Below, piece by piece: positions 1 through 12,619 of a stretch of DNA of 64,000 nucleotides; positions within the stretch are counted from its first letter, which is position 1; each line of letters opens with the position of its first letter. The notes beneath the pieces were generated by a model. It saw only the letters and a program-made list of their open reading frames with translations, was not told where the DNA came from and searched no databases. The stretch is from Phoronis australis (lineage: Eukaryota; Phoronida; Phoronidae), in assembly GCA_002633005.1 (NCBI GenBank), contig NMRA01000465.1, positions 286,472 to 350,471 of the forward strand, written 5' to 3'. The position numbers and the translations under genes are program-made.

Positions 1-239
1 GGTTGTATCTGCTATTTGACGCTAATATTGTGGTATAACATCATATACTATTGGAATTTCCACGCGAGACAGATGAATTTTCCCCACTGGAACGTTTCAT
101 GTGTGGCACGCGCAATTTCCTGTTCAACTATAAAAAACAAACAAAGGAAAGCAACAACAGCAGCAATAAAAACGCTGTCGAGCATTTTTGATGTTGCATC
201 TCCCGTTCGACCAAATAACGCTCTCGATAAGTTTTAGTG

Positions 240-870
240 TTGTCACGTTTTTCCCCGTGTGGGTGGGCGCAGGTTGTTACAGACCGGTGCTAATAGCTTT
301 CGGTGCGACGATAGACGGAAGACCGGTTCGAGTTAATCCTTATTAATCTCGACCGTACGTTCACAAGCCTAGTCAAACAAGACGTCAATGTCTGTTCTAC
401 GCTCCAGCCAGTGCTGCGAAGTCTTGACTTGTGATGAACTTTTGAGACATTTCCAGCAACTGTTACACTCGTTGATTCAGTAACCTGATGTCTCTATAGG
501 TAGCTCTCTATTGATTATCCCTGTAAATGCTGATTCGCTTCAGTGCAACTCAACTGTAATCCTCTCAACTGTTTTACTGTTAACTCCAACTGCTCATCTC
601 TTAAACTGCTTTTTCTGTTTAACTCCGACTGCTGAGGAGCTTAACTAACTAATTGAAACCCGTGCCTGGTATTTATAGACTAATGCATTGTTCTTGAACT
701 TTTCACCAGCTCAAGCACATTCTAGAACTCTCCGGAATCTACCCAATCATTCTACAAACATATACTATTCTAGGCTGCATTAACATTTGTCATGCTAGCG
801 ACTTCTAGAAAGTTCCACACTATTCTGTAGTAAACAAATTACATCATCATTGTGCTTAACTCAGGGATCA
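240..870 (-). mobile_element. Possible solo LTR, minus strand
   Basis: Read on the minus strand, this stretch has a promoter-like layout. A TATA box (complement of 668-677) is followed by a run rich in short direct repeats such as 'cagtcggagtta', and then a GC-richer tail. No gag-pol reading frame is attached and I see no second copy in the window. The LTR reading rests only on this layout and is weak. An ordinary promoter-like AT-rich stretch is the alternative. Confidence 0.22.
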
Positions 871-2660
871 TGCCAATCATGATGTACCACTTTTTATCCT
901 TAAGTCCCGCTTTTCAATCCAGTTGTTTCGTTTTATAGTTCTTGAACGTCGACCATGACGACTATGCAACAAGTGTTCAAAAAACAATGTCTCCTTTAAT
1001 GAATATTGCTATTTTCCAGAGTCTGCTTTCTTTAGTAAAATTTAAAATCAAAAGTAAAATTTATTCCAATTTCTCTTGTTTATATATGGTAACATATACT
1101 ACATGTATCAGAACTACTTTCTGAAAAGAGTGTTACTTCTAAACTTTTGTGGAAAATCGTACAATGCAAAATAAGCTATCCACAATGCATTTCAAAGCCT
1201 CGTGATAAATCTCCCTGATAGCAATTAGCAGCATATATCAATGAAAACAACAACGGAGTTATAACGACTTGACATGTTTCGGTGTCATCTATTGAAACGC
1301 CATCAAAAGAAGAAAAGTGTCAGAATAAATATTGATTAAGTAATTAGTAAGAATAGATCCATTTTAAGTTGCCCAAAATTTGTGCATATGTACTTTTAAA
1401 TCATGGGATCAGACTTGTTGACATGTATTTTAACGTCAAAATCTATTTTTAGATGGTGTTTACAACTTTGGGTTCTGGGGTCAAAGTACTCTAGAGATTC
1501 TAAAATATTTTGAGAACAAATTGTAACAGCCACTAATGTGAGTGGATATGATCATGTGGTTTTTATTAGTCAATCACTAAATAAGTAGAATGTTATATTA
1601 TGGGCTGAAATCAACAAGATAATTAGATGCGCTATAGTAGTTGAAGCAGAAAGACTTGCTACAGTGTACAGAAGCAATTTTACGACAGAGCCATCTCGTG
1701 GAAGATTCTAGAAAGGATCTTGGCAAGGGCAAGGGTTAACGAACGGGAAGTTAACTAAGAGCTTGTCACTTGCATTGTGGTTAGTAAGATACTACCTGAA
1801 GTGTTGCGTCATCAGCCAGAGACTGTGACCAGCAAGAAGATTCGCGGGTAGAAGAAATTGCCTGCAAGTGTTGCATCACCAGAGACGGTGACCAGCAAGT
1901 GCACTGTCGCTATACAGTGTGTGTAGTAGATTCACCAACAGGACAGACATCCAACAAGTGGAGAGTCCTAGCTTGGATAGCAGATAAGACATTTGATTGT
2001 TTTGGTTGTTTGATTAAAGTAATCTTTAAAGAGGGCGCTAGCGTAGTTACTCTTTGTAGTTGATTACTTAATTAACAATAGGTTTCATTTGTCTAATTAG
2101 GGGTTATCATATAATAAATTAATTACTGGATTTGATTATTCACTCTCCATCTACGCACAATCTCAAAGCATAACTACCGTTTAAACAAACCCACAGTCAA
2201 TCGTCTGACAAAGAGAAAACATAGTGGCCACCTTGCTATGTAGATAATGTGTTTTGTATATTTGAAAGTCAGCAGTCAGCCCAAGAATTTTGATGTATTT
2301 AAACTAGAGGCATCTTAACTTGAAATTCAGTATAGAACCGGAGGTCGACTACATTTTGCCATTTTTGGACGTGTTAGTGGAGCGTGAGGGTAACTTAGTG
2401 AAACATTAGTATTTCATGAGAACTCTTACACAGAACTGTACACTTAAATTGTTTTCATAGCTTCACATCCTTTGTTTATAAAGTGGGTCTCTTATAGACA
2501 GTGTATGTCCCATCAACAACACTTGAGCTGGATTTGATTCTGGGCAATTCCATTCAGTGTGACCGACGTACAATCAGAGAACATTTTGATCAGTTGTGAA
2601 AAAAATGTTTATCCTAGGGAAATAATTAATACATCAATTGATAGGTCTCATTGATAGCTT

Positions 2661-2890
2661 TTAAAGACTGTGAGGAAGATTGGTTCAGAAGGGGTGTGAA
2701 AGAAGCTCTCCACGATCACATCGAGAGCCCCTCTCTGAATAAACAAATTGGATTAATGTTCCATCTCTGACACGTATGGGATAGTGTGCTGACCTCAATG
2801 CCACGTCCTCTAGTTAAAACGTCACCTATTGGCCAGAACGCTAATAACGCCGCTGGCCAAGCTGAAATCCTTGAGAGACGGACAAAATGT
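2661..2890 (+). pseudogene. Penelope-like retroelement 3' end, decayed
   Basis: Conceptual translation of the plus strand gives EEDWFRRGVKEALH, a proline-serine-leucine-asparagine run, and then a degraded HVWDSVL stretch interrupted by a stop. The same tail occurs twice in the hairpin at 45046-45780, with about 75 percent identity by eye. The WF-RGVKEA...PSLN tail follows the GIY-YIG nuclease domain in many Penelope-like elements. I see only this tail here: no reverse transcriptase and no GIY-YIG core. It is a 5'-truncated dead copy. Confidence 0.5.
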
Positions 2891-4837
2891 TGCTGACTCA
2901 AGCAAGAAAATTCTAGTGTTTGAATCAATTTTTCTGTAGACTGCTCGAAAATAAGGTTTAATTACGGAAGAAGTTGCTTGAGTTGGAAAGAATTAAAGGT
3001 ATCAATAGCCTCCTAACGTGCTCATCCAAACGCAAAAGCCTACTAATAGCTATGTGGCATTGATTATTTAACCCGTGTGAGGCACTGTTCGCCAAAAAGC
3101 TCGCGGCACACGAAGGCCCTATAGGATGGCCGTCATCTCTACTACTGTACTGACTGAGCACTATCTAGTCTGGGGCTAGCAGGCTCTAATAATAGAAAAC
3201 ATAGGCTAAGCCGGTTTGGTCATTTCAGGGTCAGTCATGTGGGAGGACTAACCAACTGATAGACCTTAAAGTCGTACTTGCAAACTATTCAATGTTTACG
3301 AGTCCATAGTGTACAAACAACTTTTTCGATGAACTAACAGCTCGTTTGAGCTGACAAATATACGAAGTTTGTGTTTGAAGTAACTACATCATCGAGATGT
3401 TCTGACATTGATTGGATAAAGATGAAGAATAGTCCCGGTAGACTGATTTCTCAGGAAGACATGTCCATTGTGATAAAGATAACGCCGGACGGCGACTCAT
3501 GTGGAAGAGGGTCAACCGTCGCTGGCCTAACGGACGATCCGGACAGTGTGGCCCCTAATGGTAGACGTGAATGTTTCTTTCTGTTTCTGATAATGGCCGA
3601 CTAAGCGAGCGTATTATTTTCTCTGCGTCTCCCTAGTGCACCTTATGTTGCCTACTGGTTGCTTTCACAGAGATGACGAGCTACTTAACTGTAGCCTACA
3701 TGTATTTCGTGGACTATTCAACGCTTGCCTTTATCCAGTTGGTTCTTCGGGTGCACTGAAATGTTTGGTTGCCGGGGGGGCTCATTTTGACTTCGACTAG
3801 AAATTTCTGAAAGTGCGGAGTACGAACCACTCTTTAACGTTGTTTCCTTAACTAAATATCTAAGTCATTGTTTTCGTATCGTTTTCTGAATGCAAATTTA
3901 CATGCTGTGTCGACAATTATAGCCAGATAATAACGCAGGGAGGGTTACACAACGTGCCCATTGCTCCTTCTTCAATAGAAAAAGTCCTACCCCGGACAAA
4001 GTTCGTTTCCATTAATTGTCCCCTTGTTTATTGCAAAGTTCCCTCGGGTTGTCACTCTTTTCAGTCCCACCACCGGTTGCCACCAGTGTGTTTCTTTTTT
4101 TTGAAAACATGCGCAATGAAAAAACTGCATGAGTGAAAATTCGCAAAAATCGATCATAAATTCTCGGAATTGTGAATGTGATTCCGGGTCAAACAGCGTT
4201 CACTGACATGACTGGGAGGTAAGATATTGCCAACGGAAGTTACTGCACTTTGACCAGGGTTGGAAGCACAATGCGTATTTCAGACTTTGCGTTTCCAGTC
4301 TCCGTAAGTTTTACATATTTATCTCCGTCTAACCATTCCACGTTCACAAATTCTGGAACACACCGATAAATTTACACCAAACTCTTGACAATTGGATTTC
4401 TGCGGCGTTTCGGCGATCAGTATGTTTGTCCGGCCATCTTCAGGTGAAGTCACCCAAGCAGCCAACCAACACCCGTTTACACATCCTAAAGCACGTGGAT
4501 GATCCATTGTACATCCACTAAAGCGCCAGACTGACAATCGAACATTCTTTCGTTCAAATCCTACCTTGGGGCAAGGAATTTATTCTAAAAATGTTAAAAA
4601 GCGTTAAACACAGACCATCGCGACTTTGCAGCGTACGAATTAATATGAACGCTCAGTTATCCTAGAAGGTGGCCGAAAAGTGACAACTCGAGACGTCGTG
4701 CCAATGTAAATAGGCTATACCTAGCTGTAAGTAAACCATTAGTTTTTAGAAATAGTGTTGCTACAGTACACCAAAACAATTTAGTAACACCTGGCTGATG
4801 GTAGTATTACGCACTTCAACTTTGTGTTACCTTTTAG
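2891..4837. other. No recognisable gene or element
   Basis: Short open frames only, none with a recognisable domain, a signal peptide or splice-consistent structure. The 5' exons of the astacin gene were looked for here and not found, so they probably lie upstream of the window. Confidence 0.5.
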
Positions 4838-5083
4838 CTCGTTGTCTTCCCCTTAATGAAAAAGAATGTTTTGAGCGTTTTCGAAGAGGCGACTGTAAGA
4901 AACAATCCATATATATGAACTACCACTGCCGCCGGACCTGTCATCAACATATGTGTCCACTTGGTGTTTGCGAAAATAAACACAGCGATTGTGAGTTCTG
5001 GGGAAAGCAAGGAGAATGCCATGTCAATCCTAGCTACATGTGGGACGTATGTGCTAAGGCGTGTAAAAAGTATCTTTGTCAAG
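4838..5083 (+). CDS. Astacin gene exon 1: two ShKT domains
   Basis: Exon bounded by ttttag at its 5' side and aag|gtaagt at its 3' side, 82 codons, phase 1 at both ends. It encodes two ShKT domains of about 36 residues. The first starts CLPLNEKEC and ends CRRTCHQHMC; the second starts CENKHSDCEFW and ends CAKACKKYLC. Both keep the family spacing C-x7-C...C-x3-C-x2/3-C and the methionine four residues before the fourth cysteine. ShKT modules are secreted disulfide folds often attached to extracellular metalloproteases, where they are thought to mediate binding or channel block. The phase-1 start means at least one upstream exon exists. It is the first exon I can place; an ATG at 4798 belongs to the intron side of the splice site and is not used as a start. 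Confidence 0.85.
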
Positions 5084-6535
5084 GTAAGTAAGTAGCTGCG
5101 GAAACAGATGGTCGTTTTCTGGAAAAGATTCTATTATTTTCTCCACATTTTGAACCAAAAAACGACATGGACTTGCAACTTTATTAAAAACAACAAACCT
5201 GTATGGGTACATGTAGGTGGAGTGCCATATTTATTTGAAATATCCACAAGCAACATTTTTCATTTGGATAACAATGGCATTACTGCCCGAAAAGGGGTGG
5301 TCGTTTGCCCACAATGCAAGCTTAGTAACCAATCATGTTATAATGGACAGCGGAATGATCCCTTTTGCAGTGAAGTTAGTGGCACGTTTCACCTTCAGTA
5401 TCCACTTCAAAGCGCAAGACAAAAATAATATCACGCCTGTTGATGTGTATGCTTAATAATGTTACGTTTTTAATGGCAAACCAACACCCAATCTGGAAAG
5501 AAGATCATTGGTTTTGTAACTAATGCAAGCGCACTAAATGTTTTTACGAGAAAACTAAATCACTTGATGCTTAATAGGGTTTCGCACAATTTTCCAAAAA
5601 GCCACAATTCAGTCATTGCTTTCCGGCATCGTCTAATAAAAAAGTGAATAAGTCACCTGAGTACTACCGAAACGGGAGGAACTCAAAATTTGTGAACATG
5701 TTTAATTACACAGAAAATCAGTGAATCTGAATATGTGACATAAAACCTTTAGAGTACAGGATTGACGTCGCTTATTGAAATGATGCCAATTGCTTAATAG
5801 ACGTTGTTTTAGAACGGAAACTTGCTTATTTTGGGATTGTTGGTGAATACGTGGAAGGACTTTGTGCGCAATCGGTTTCATCAAAACCGAAAATGCACTC
5901 AAGTTCCTGACTGCATTGACCTCTTTATTTGGAATATCACGTGAGTTGACTAACCTGATAGATGTCGCATTAGAACTGTGCACTGACTTCGAATTAACAA
6001 CAATGCAGTATACGCACGTTTGAGATTACAAATGTTGACATAAACTTAGAAGTAAAAGAGAATTATTTTGATGAGGGAATCAATCCTCGCCTTGTTGGGA
6101 GGACCACCCGTGACTGCTAAGTTGTTCGGCCTCATTTGTACGACCAAACATGGGTCACAATAGATTGAGAAAGTCCAGTCTCTGGTATGTTACTAGTCAA
6201 TCCACAGAGCCACCTTTCGTGGCACTGGTTGACAATGCTGCTGCGACATGTTGCAATCCCTCAGTAACACAGTTTCCAGTAACTCATTTTCGTGAAGAAT
6301 GAAGCCATAGTAGTAATCAGGTGTATCATCCCATTTTCCTTTTTGAATTCTGATAGCGTGATTGACAGCTGCAGATCTATTGACAGGATATCGGGTTAAT
6401 GGAGACAAACTGGGCTTTTATCTAAACTTAAAAACCACGTGGCTATATAATAACCTATTGTGTTTTGTTGTATTTTGTTGCTTCAGTTGCCTTTGAAGTT
6501 TGATCAGCCGCTGAAGCATTTTTGTTTTCCATCAG
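5084..6535 (+). other. Intron 1
   Basis: Starts gtaagt and ends in a pyrimidine-rich tract before atcag. Open frames of about 100 residues near 5108-5456 show no domain and overlap each other in two frames. I see no transposon signature. Confidence 0.6.
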
Positions 6536-6685
6536 CTGAGTCCGAATGGCCAAAAACAGAAATTTGCCAGAACAAATTAAGTGTGAAGAGGTGCGAAGAA
6601 CTTGTTTCTTATGGAAATTGTATAACCGAAGCGATATCCATGGCCAACGATTGCTTCCGGTCTTGTACCAGGTGCGCCAGAGACG
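6536..6685 (+). CDS. Astacin gene exon 2: ShKT domain 3
   Basis: Fifty codons from ttttccatcag to gacg|gtacgg, phase 1 at both ends, so the donor is a weaker GTACGG. The preceding exon supplies a G that completes GCT (Ala), then ESEW follows. The single ShKT domain runs CQNKLSVKRC ... YGNC ... ANDCFRSCTRC with six cysteines in correct spacing. The frame meets a stop (TAG) seven bases past the donor, which is what a real donor here predicts. The neighbouring ShKT exons have the same phase, so this module could be added or skipped without changing the frame. Confidence 0.82.
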
Positions 6686-7492
6686 GTACGGAGTAGTTTT
6701 TCACGTCATTTGTTTTTGACCATGGTCATTTATATCTAGTGTACCTCAAACGTTCCATAGTTCACTGGGCTACAACTTCAACAATTTTGAACTCTCGTTT
6801 CTGAAACTTCGTATCAATGAAACTTGTTGTAACCTTACGCGTTTGTGAATGCAGGTCTTTCTTATTACGATTTGAAGCGACACCAAATTGAATACTGCTA
6901 GTTGAAATTAAATATCAGAAAGGCTGTTGATCATCAATTTAATCAGTCACTTTAAAGTATTACCGTTGCTCGTGGTCTTTCTTACGTCCCTGATTGCTCA
7001 TTTTCCACTGTTGCTGAACAGTCTAGTTGGTACAAGCATGTATTCAGGTAGACAGCCAGCTAATTTCTTTGGAGCTCTCGTTAGGAGTTGTTCAGTACGG
7101 CCAGGTTTAGCTCAAAGCTCGATGCTGGTTACCCGTACAAAATTTCACTGGCTCATTCATTACTTTGATAGTAAACAACACAAATGTAGTACACTATGTT
7201 AGACTGAGTCAATGAGAGAAATAAGTTGTGATCAGGAGATGCACTAATTAATTTTCAATGACTACTGAACCTATTTGGACAAGCACTTGGCTAACCTCGT
7301 TAATATTGGTGAGTCACGCATTTTACCTCATGCGACAACCGATCTAATCCAGTGGATAATTTTGAGTTTTATGCAACCCGTCTCATGAATATGTTCTGGG
7401 CAACAGTTTTGGATGGCGTAGCATTAGCCAGTAGCAGGCCATTAAAGTTAGTTCTGTCTGAACTGAACTTAGACCCGGGCGTTACTTTCTAG
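6686..7492 (+). other. Intron 2
   Basis: An 807-base intron between ShKT exons 2 and 3. The frame at 6927-7202 has a hydrophobic start but no splice-consistent context or homology that I can see. No element recognised. Confidence 0.55.
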
Positions 7493-7747
7493 ACGCTGAT
7501 TGTGTTGACGGCTCGTACTTTTGTGACACCACCGCCCACTGCATAAACCGAGACCGATGGATACGGTTATGTAGAAAGTCATGTGGCCTGTGTAGTGAAG
7601 AGGGCTCCATGCTTGTTTTACCCTGCGAAAACAGAGCTGGCAACCAGGCCTGCGTTAAGTGGGCTAAAGATGGCGAATGTACCTCGAACACTGTGTGGAT
7701 GACTCACAACTGCAGGGAGGCTTGTGCACAGTGTGAAACGGAAACAT
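7493..7747 (+). CDS. Astacin gene exon 3: ShKT domains 4 and 5
   Basis: Eighty-five codons between ttctag and acat|gtaagt, phase 1 at both ends. It has no early Met and is easily missed by a Met-to-stop search. Domain 4 reads CVDGSYFCDTTAHC ... LCRKSCGLC; domain 5 starts CENRAGNQACVKW and ends NCREACAQC. Both have six cysteines in family spacing. The exon's last base, T, joins the first two bases (GT) of exon 4 to make TGT, the first cysteine of domain 6, so the intron cuts that cysteine codon. The sequence around the donor has been amplified into the minisatellite that follows. Confidence 0.85.
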
Positions 7748-8345
7748 GTAAGTCAAACATAAGTTGGTGAATTGTGGAATTGGTGGAATATAAACACGTG
7801 AGCCAAACACCAATTTCTTGGTGAGTCGTGGAACTCTGTGAAACTAAATCATATAAGCCAAACACAAATCTATAGATGAATTGAGGAATATGTGAAACAG
7901 TAAGACATTAGTCTAACTGCAGTCGGCAGATCAACTCCGGAATGTGTGAAACGGAAATGTGCATGTGAACCACTAATTGGTAAATGAAGTGTTGAGTCAA
8001 ATAACAATCGGTAGACGAGTTCTGAAATATTTGAAACAGTAACATATCAAATGCAAATTTGTCGATGAATTGAAAAAGACGTGCAACGGAAAGCTAAGTC
8101 AAACACCCGTTCATAGGTGAATTAATATGTGAAGTGGAAACATAAAAGACAATCACTAGTTAGAAGATGCATTGAGAAATGTTTGAAAACAGAGTCATAT
8201 AATGTGAAACACCATTTGGAAGTTGAGCAGTGCAATGAGTGAACGTGAGTCAAATACCACTAGGTAGACGACTTGTTAAATGTGTGAGACTTAAACGGGT
8301 AAGTTAATCATCATCTGGTATAGGGAATGAGGAATCTGAGAGTAA
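7729..8345 (+). repeat. Minisatellite derived from the exon-3 splice donor
   Basis: About twelve degenerate units of roughly 50 bases begin inside the last codons of exon 3. The first unit contains 'tgtgaaacggaaacatgtaa', which is coding sequence running into the donor. Later units keep a 'tgtgaaac' or similar start near 7838, 7891, 7944 and 8030, a 'gtcaaac'-like middle and a 'ggtgaattg...gaat'-like end. Some keep usable GT dinucleotides such as acgtgagc (7794), acgtgagt (8243) and gggtaagt (8297). Unit lengths are estimates by eye. Confidence 0.72.
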
Positions 8346-8589
8346 TATTTTTTGCTCTCAGATATTTTTGTTAGATAACCAAGTAAGTGATTACGTAACA
8401 AAACAAGTCCTTACAGACATGTATCACCGGTTGTACTTAGTGTATCTAGAACAGAATAAGCCACATTCAAACTTTTCACACATGCGCACACACGAAACCT
8501 GCTTACATTGTAACAATATTTTTCCATATGACACAAATATTTTCTTGCTTTTTCTCCTTTTTCGATCCATCTACAACCAGCTCTTAACA

Positions 8590-9645
8590 TTGCTCCTTTA
8601 ATATATAGCGTATATTTTCTAATTCGCGGGTTAGTTTCAGTAACTCTTCCTCGGCTTCCTGAGAAAAATTATGTGGCAAAATAAAGTTTAAAGTTCGGTT
8701 TTGCTTCTTTTTATTTCCTGAAAAGTGAATTGTCATTGTTCTTATATTATTCAGCACTACTTCAAAAAGAAGTTTATCACCAATTGAAAACTGAGAACAA
8801 TCTTTAAATTCAGTGTGTTCGGTAAGATTTACCTTATACTCATTAACAGTATTTGCAATGACTTATTTTACTTTAGTAAGATACATCTTGTCAGACAAGA
8901 GTTGTTAAGTTCCCAAAATCCAGGTCCGTTTTTAAAACTGTAACATTTCAAAGTTGCTACAATAGCTGAGTGGTAAGTTCTATATCCAGGAAGAATAGTT
9001 AGTTTTTCCAGAAACGCCTAAAGTTCCTCGCTAACTATGATTAGTCCAACCTAGCCCACTTACGTAATTTCTTTTAAAACGTGTTTAATTTTTTCTTTCA
9101 GGATGCCTCACACTCCAACGGTCAACCAAATTTAACCCGGCTTTCAACTCGCAAACTTTTTATTAGGTAAAGGACTGTTGTTGCACTTATGGTTACAACA
9201 GTCTAAATTATAATCCTGGGCAACGTTCCAATCCCCACAAAGAATCACAAACTCTGATGCAAATTCATCTACTTGACTTCTGAGACGTTGGAAAAAGAGG
9301 CGCCATCTTCATTAGAATCATAGATGTTAAAATAGATATGTTGAATTTTTACTCGACTATCAAATCTATAGCTAAAAAATTCCCGGACCAGTCATGTTTG
9401 ATATAAGAAGCATTGTACTCAATGTTGTTAGCAAAAAATATACCGGTAGTACAGTAACTCCTCTAGAATTACTCGACCCAGGGCAGCTGTAACATCCAAA
9501 CCCCCATTGGCTTTTAACAGTGTCTCTCATTTGTGGTGAAAAGTGGGTATCCCGCAAACAATAGGTGCTACAATTTTTATTTTTTAAGTAATCAAAAACA
9601 TCTTGGAGTAAAAAAGTCTTGGAGTAATATTAGTCATTAAAGAAT
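8590..9645 (-). pseudogene. LINE remnant, L1/Tx1-like APE endonuclease
   Basis: Minus-strand translation, with several frame changes, gives LRDTHFSPQMRDTVKSQWGF then SSNSRGVTVL (about 9640-9440), matching the core of APE endonucleases of L1/Tx1-type LINEs. Farther on come a decayed CGDFN-equivalent region and SFKNGPGFWELNN (about 8950-8900), typical of the endonuclease end. Stops and frameshifts make it dead. No reverse transcriptase follows. It probably belongs to the same broad lineage as the copy at 22.4-24.6 kb, though the two do not overlap in content. Confidence 0.62.
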
Positions 9646-11139
9646 GTGCGAAACGGGGAAATACCGCATTTGCCAATTGTTCGACCCAAGGTCATGATAG
9701 AATGTGCTCCACTTTTGATATTCTTTGTTTCGCAGTTATGTAGTATCTGAATAAAGTGGCAGACCCAGCTGGTACAGGAGACACGTCTTCTATTGAAGAC
9801 CCGACGAGTATAAAACTCGGGGTATGAAATTCTCTTGCATCTATTAACAATTGTCTTCGATTAGAAACCCAGCTTCTGTTCGAAGCTTTAAGGTCTAAGC
9901 CCATGGATTCACTCACTTTCCAGGGATGACTTAAAGACGTTCCCGAAATCACGCCCATGGCTTATATTAGAAAATAAGGCAAGATCTATTAGGACACAAG
10001 GCAAGTCACATTTCTTGTGTTCTTCGCCAATCAATATTGACCACAATCAACACTTGAGTTTAATACATATTGACTGTCTAAAACCATACTATAACCAATG
10101 AAGGATTAGTAATGTTTCGCTGGCGGACCTGAGATCAAACATTGGGGGCTAAGCCAAAGTTTTTGAAGTGACAAGACAGCGCAAACTTCTATATATTATA
10201 TGTTGGAGTCGTTTTCTTTTTGCCACGCCCAGTTTTGGAGTGACCGGAACCCGGTTGCATGAAACAATCCTGGATGGTTCTAAACTACGTCCCTTAAAAT
10301 TTCAGCGCTTTTGTAAACATCGTTTTCTCACTAGTGTTAAATCTCCCCATCATTTTTGTTTTGTTGTGAGCTCCTCTATTGCTTGTGACATTTTCTAATA
10401 ATTCAAATTAGAGTTTAGAGTTACTGGTTGTCAAAGCTTAAACTTGAAGTAGCAATGAAGATAGATTTGCAGGAATTGAATGAAGAACAATTAGTGTGTA
10501 CTCAAAATCCCAAAATGTACGGAACATAGTCAAGTTTTTGTTAGGACTATATCAAGCATCTGGGGACTGGGACTCCAGGACCCCAAATTCCACCAATGAG
10601 TTCTAACATGGTATTCGTCAAATCAATGTGTTTCCTGTAAAAATGTTTTAACATTAAAAAATTTACAGTTCCACGGCAAACGTCATCCTGATCCCTTTAA
10701 TAACATTATATTGCTGTCTTTTCTTTTGGATATAGGCAGTTACATCGTTGTTGGGGGAGTATTGGCGATTGCGTGCCCCTATAAATAGTTACTCATTTCA
10801 AAATACAAAGAATAACGTTGGCCGAACCACATATAAGCACAGTGAGTTATCTTGAAGTGAGTATATTTTTATGGGGTATATTATCGCTTGTGTACGACCG
10901 CGGCGTCCACAGGTGGGTATCTGCTAATATGCTCATCAAACATCCGCAAACGACAAGGATCGTTTTCACACTTCCTTTACCGGAAAACGACAAATTCGTT
11001 GACTGGACTGTTGAGGGCGTTAGGTTTGAAAAGGTGCTTGAATTTTACTTTTCTTGTTTTGTCACGAAAAAGACATCCCACTACTCCATAAAGTTCTCGA
11101 GTCTGAGTAAGTCTTGGAAGGACTTGAGTAAAGTTTGGT
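9646..11139 (+). other. Intron 3, middle part
   Basis: No domain, splice-consistent exon or repeat family recognised. The open frames here, including 9692-9958 minus and 10168-10398 plus, have no recognisable content. Confidence 0.45.
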
Positions 11140-12110
11140 TGTTTGCCATTTTTAAGCGCCCACATATACGCGCGGGTACCCTTATACATTCTTGTCATCT
11201 CTGTACGTCCGGCCTGCGTCCTCTTCTACGTGTATATTTTCTAAACGACTTGCCGAATCTCCTGTGAATTTACCAGATACTTGCATGTTTCTGTCAATGA
11301 GGCTGGCAACAGATAATTACTATTTCTAGACTGAACCGACTCCTGGTGCGTACAATTGTAAAAAGTGTATTTTTTTACTTTTGTCTCTGTATCGGCCCAA
11401 TTCCTTGACGGATTTCCAAGGATTTCGGTAGACGAATTTCTATTCAGGTGACCACAGCACCGACATTCCGAAATTCCTGTGAATTTGACGATGTCCACCT
11501 CCCTATCCCTCAAACTGCTTTGTTTCGTTGATAAACAAATGTGGTTCTATGGAGAAGATAACGACAGCTGCAACAACTCTGGTCGCTTCCAGTAATACGG
11601 CTTTTTGTATCCGCAGCTGTATCTTTTTAACAATTTTGAAATTTGGCAGGTGTATTCCTATAAATCGTAGTCTGGATCGATTTCAATATCACCGAGCCAT
11701 AAATTGGCCATTTTCTTACTTGGCGGAATTCTTCCGCCAAGTATGTTGGTCTGACAGAAAGTTTTTTTTGTTTGTTTGCTCTCTACAGGTCGCAATTTTG
11801 GTCCGATTTTCACGAAATTTGCACACAACATGTAGATCTGGAAGTACTAGAACGCTATTGTTTTTGGTTATGATCAGATACAAAATGGCGGACGTGGCGG
11901 CCATTTTGTATCCGATTTCACAGTCAAATACTCGTTTTTTGTACCTTCGCAGTTCCTTGGTGGACTTTTAAAAATTTTGGCAAATATCTCTCTTTTAAGG
12001 AGATACCTATGCGTTTTCATTTTAGACAAATTCCACGTAATCTGCGCCACTTAGCAGCCATTTTATTTATTTGCGAGTGTTGTTTTTGGTGTCTGTCCCG
12101 CCGTCACCAA
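11140..12110 (+). repeat. Dispersed repeat family, copy A
   Basis: It begins with 'gcgcccacatatacgcgcgg' and a 'cgtcatctc-tacgtccgg' segment, the same order as the head of the repeat at 19915 (cacccacat, then cgtcatctccgtccg). It continues through several 'cttgacg-atttcatgaaatttg'-like and 'gcgccac-tag-ggccatttt'-like blocks. This is the most diverged of three copies in the window. The 149-codon frame at 10818-11267 runs into it and is probably fortuitous. Non-coding; origin unknown. Confidence 0.5.
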
Positions 12111-12619
12111 TCATCAATTTAATTACTCTCGAGTCTCGTTTTGTTGTCCTCCTCGCCATATGTCAAATCGCTTATGAACATTTGCAGATGGACTCCTGCT
12201 GAAAAGACCATTTCTAACGTTAATTTTTGAACCGCTCCGACTGCTGTGGCGCATACGGCTTGATGTATTTGCACGCACCTAACTATGCTAATGTTTAGCA
12301 GAAACTAAACGACAATGCTATTTTAACATAATCTACGCTAACAAAGTGCATTTGTATTTGTTGTCAACTTGTAAAAGAGAAAACAAAAAATCTCCAAACA
12401 GTTGACCTTTGCACTAATGACGTACCTCGCGGGCTCACATTGTGCAGTCTCATTCTCCAACACCACGTCACGATTCTTACTTGACACTGTTCAGTGATTT
12501 GCGGAACAACATTTTCGCTTAAAAACTCGTTCTTAATAACATTTGTCATATTCTTAAGTTTATTTGAATAACAAAATTGAGAGTGTGAAGAGAGAATTCT
12601 GATGTATTAATTAAAACTT

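Noticed and set aside
16-237. 73-codon frame with hydrophobic start as signal-peptide exon of the astacin gene
   Set aside because: No donor in phase 1 after the hydrophobic part and no signal-cleavage-like context.
5108-5456. Two overlapping frames of about 80-106 codons after exon 1
   Set aside because: Intronic position, two frames open at once, no domain.
10818-11267. 149-codon plus-strand open frame
   Set aside because: Runs into a dispersed repeat copy, overlaps other frames of similar length and has no recognisable domain.
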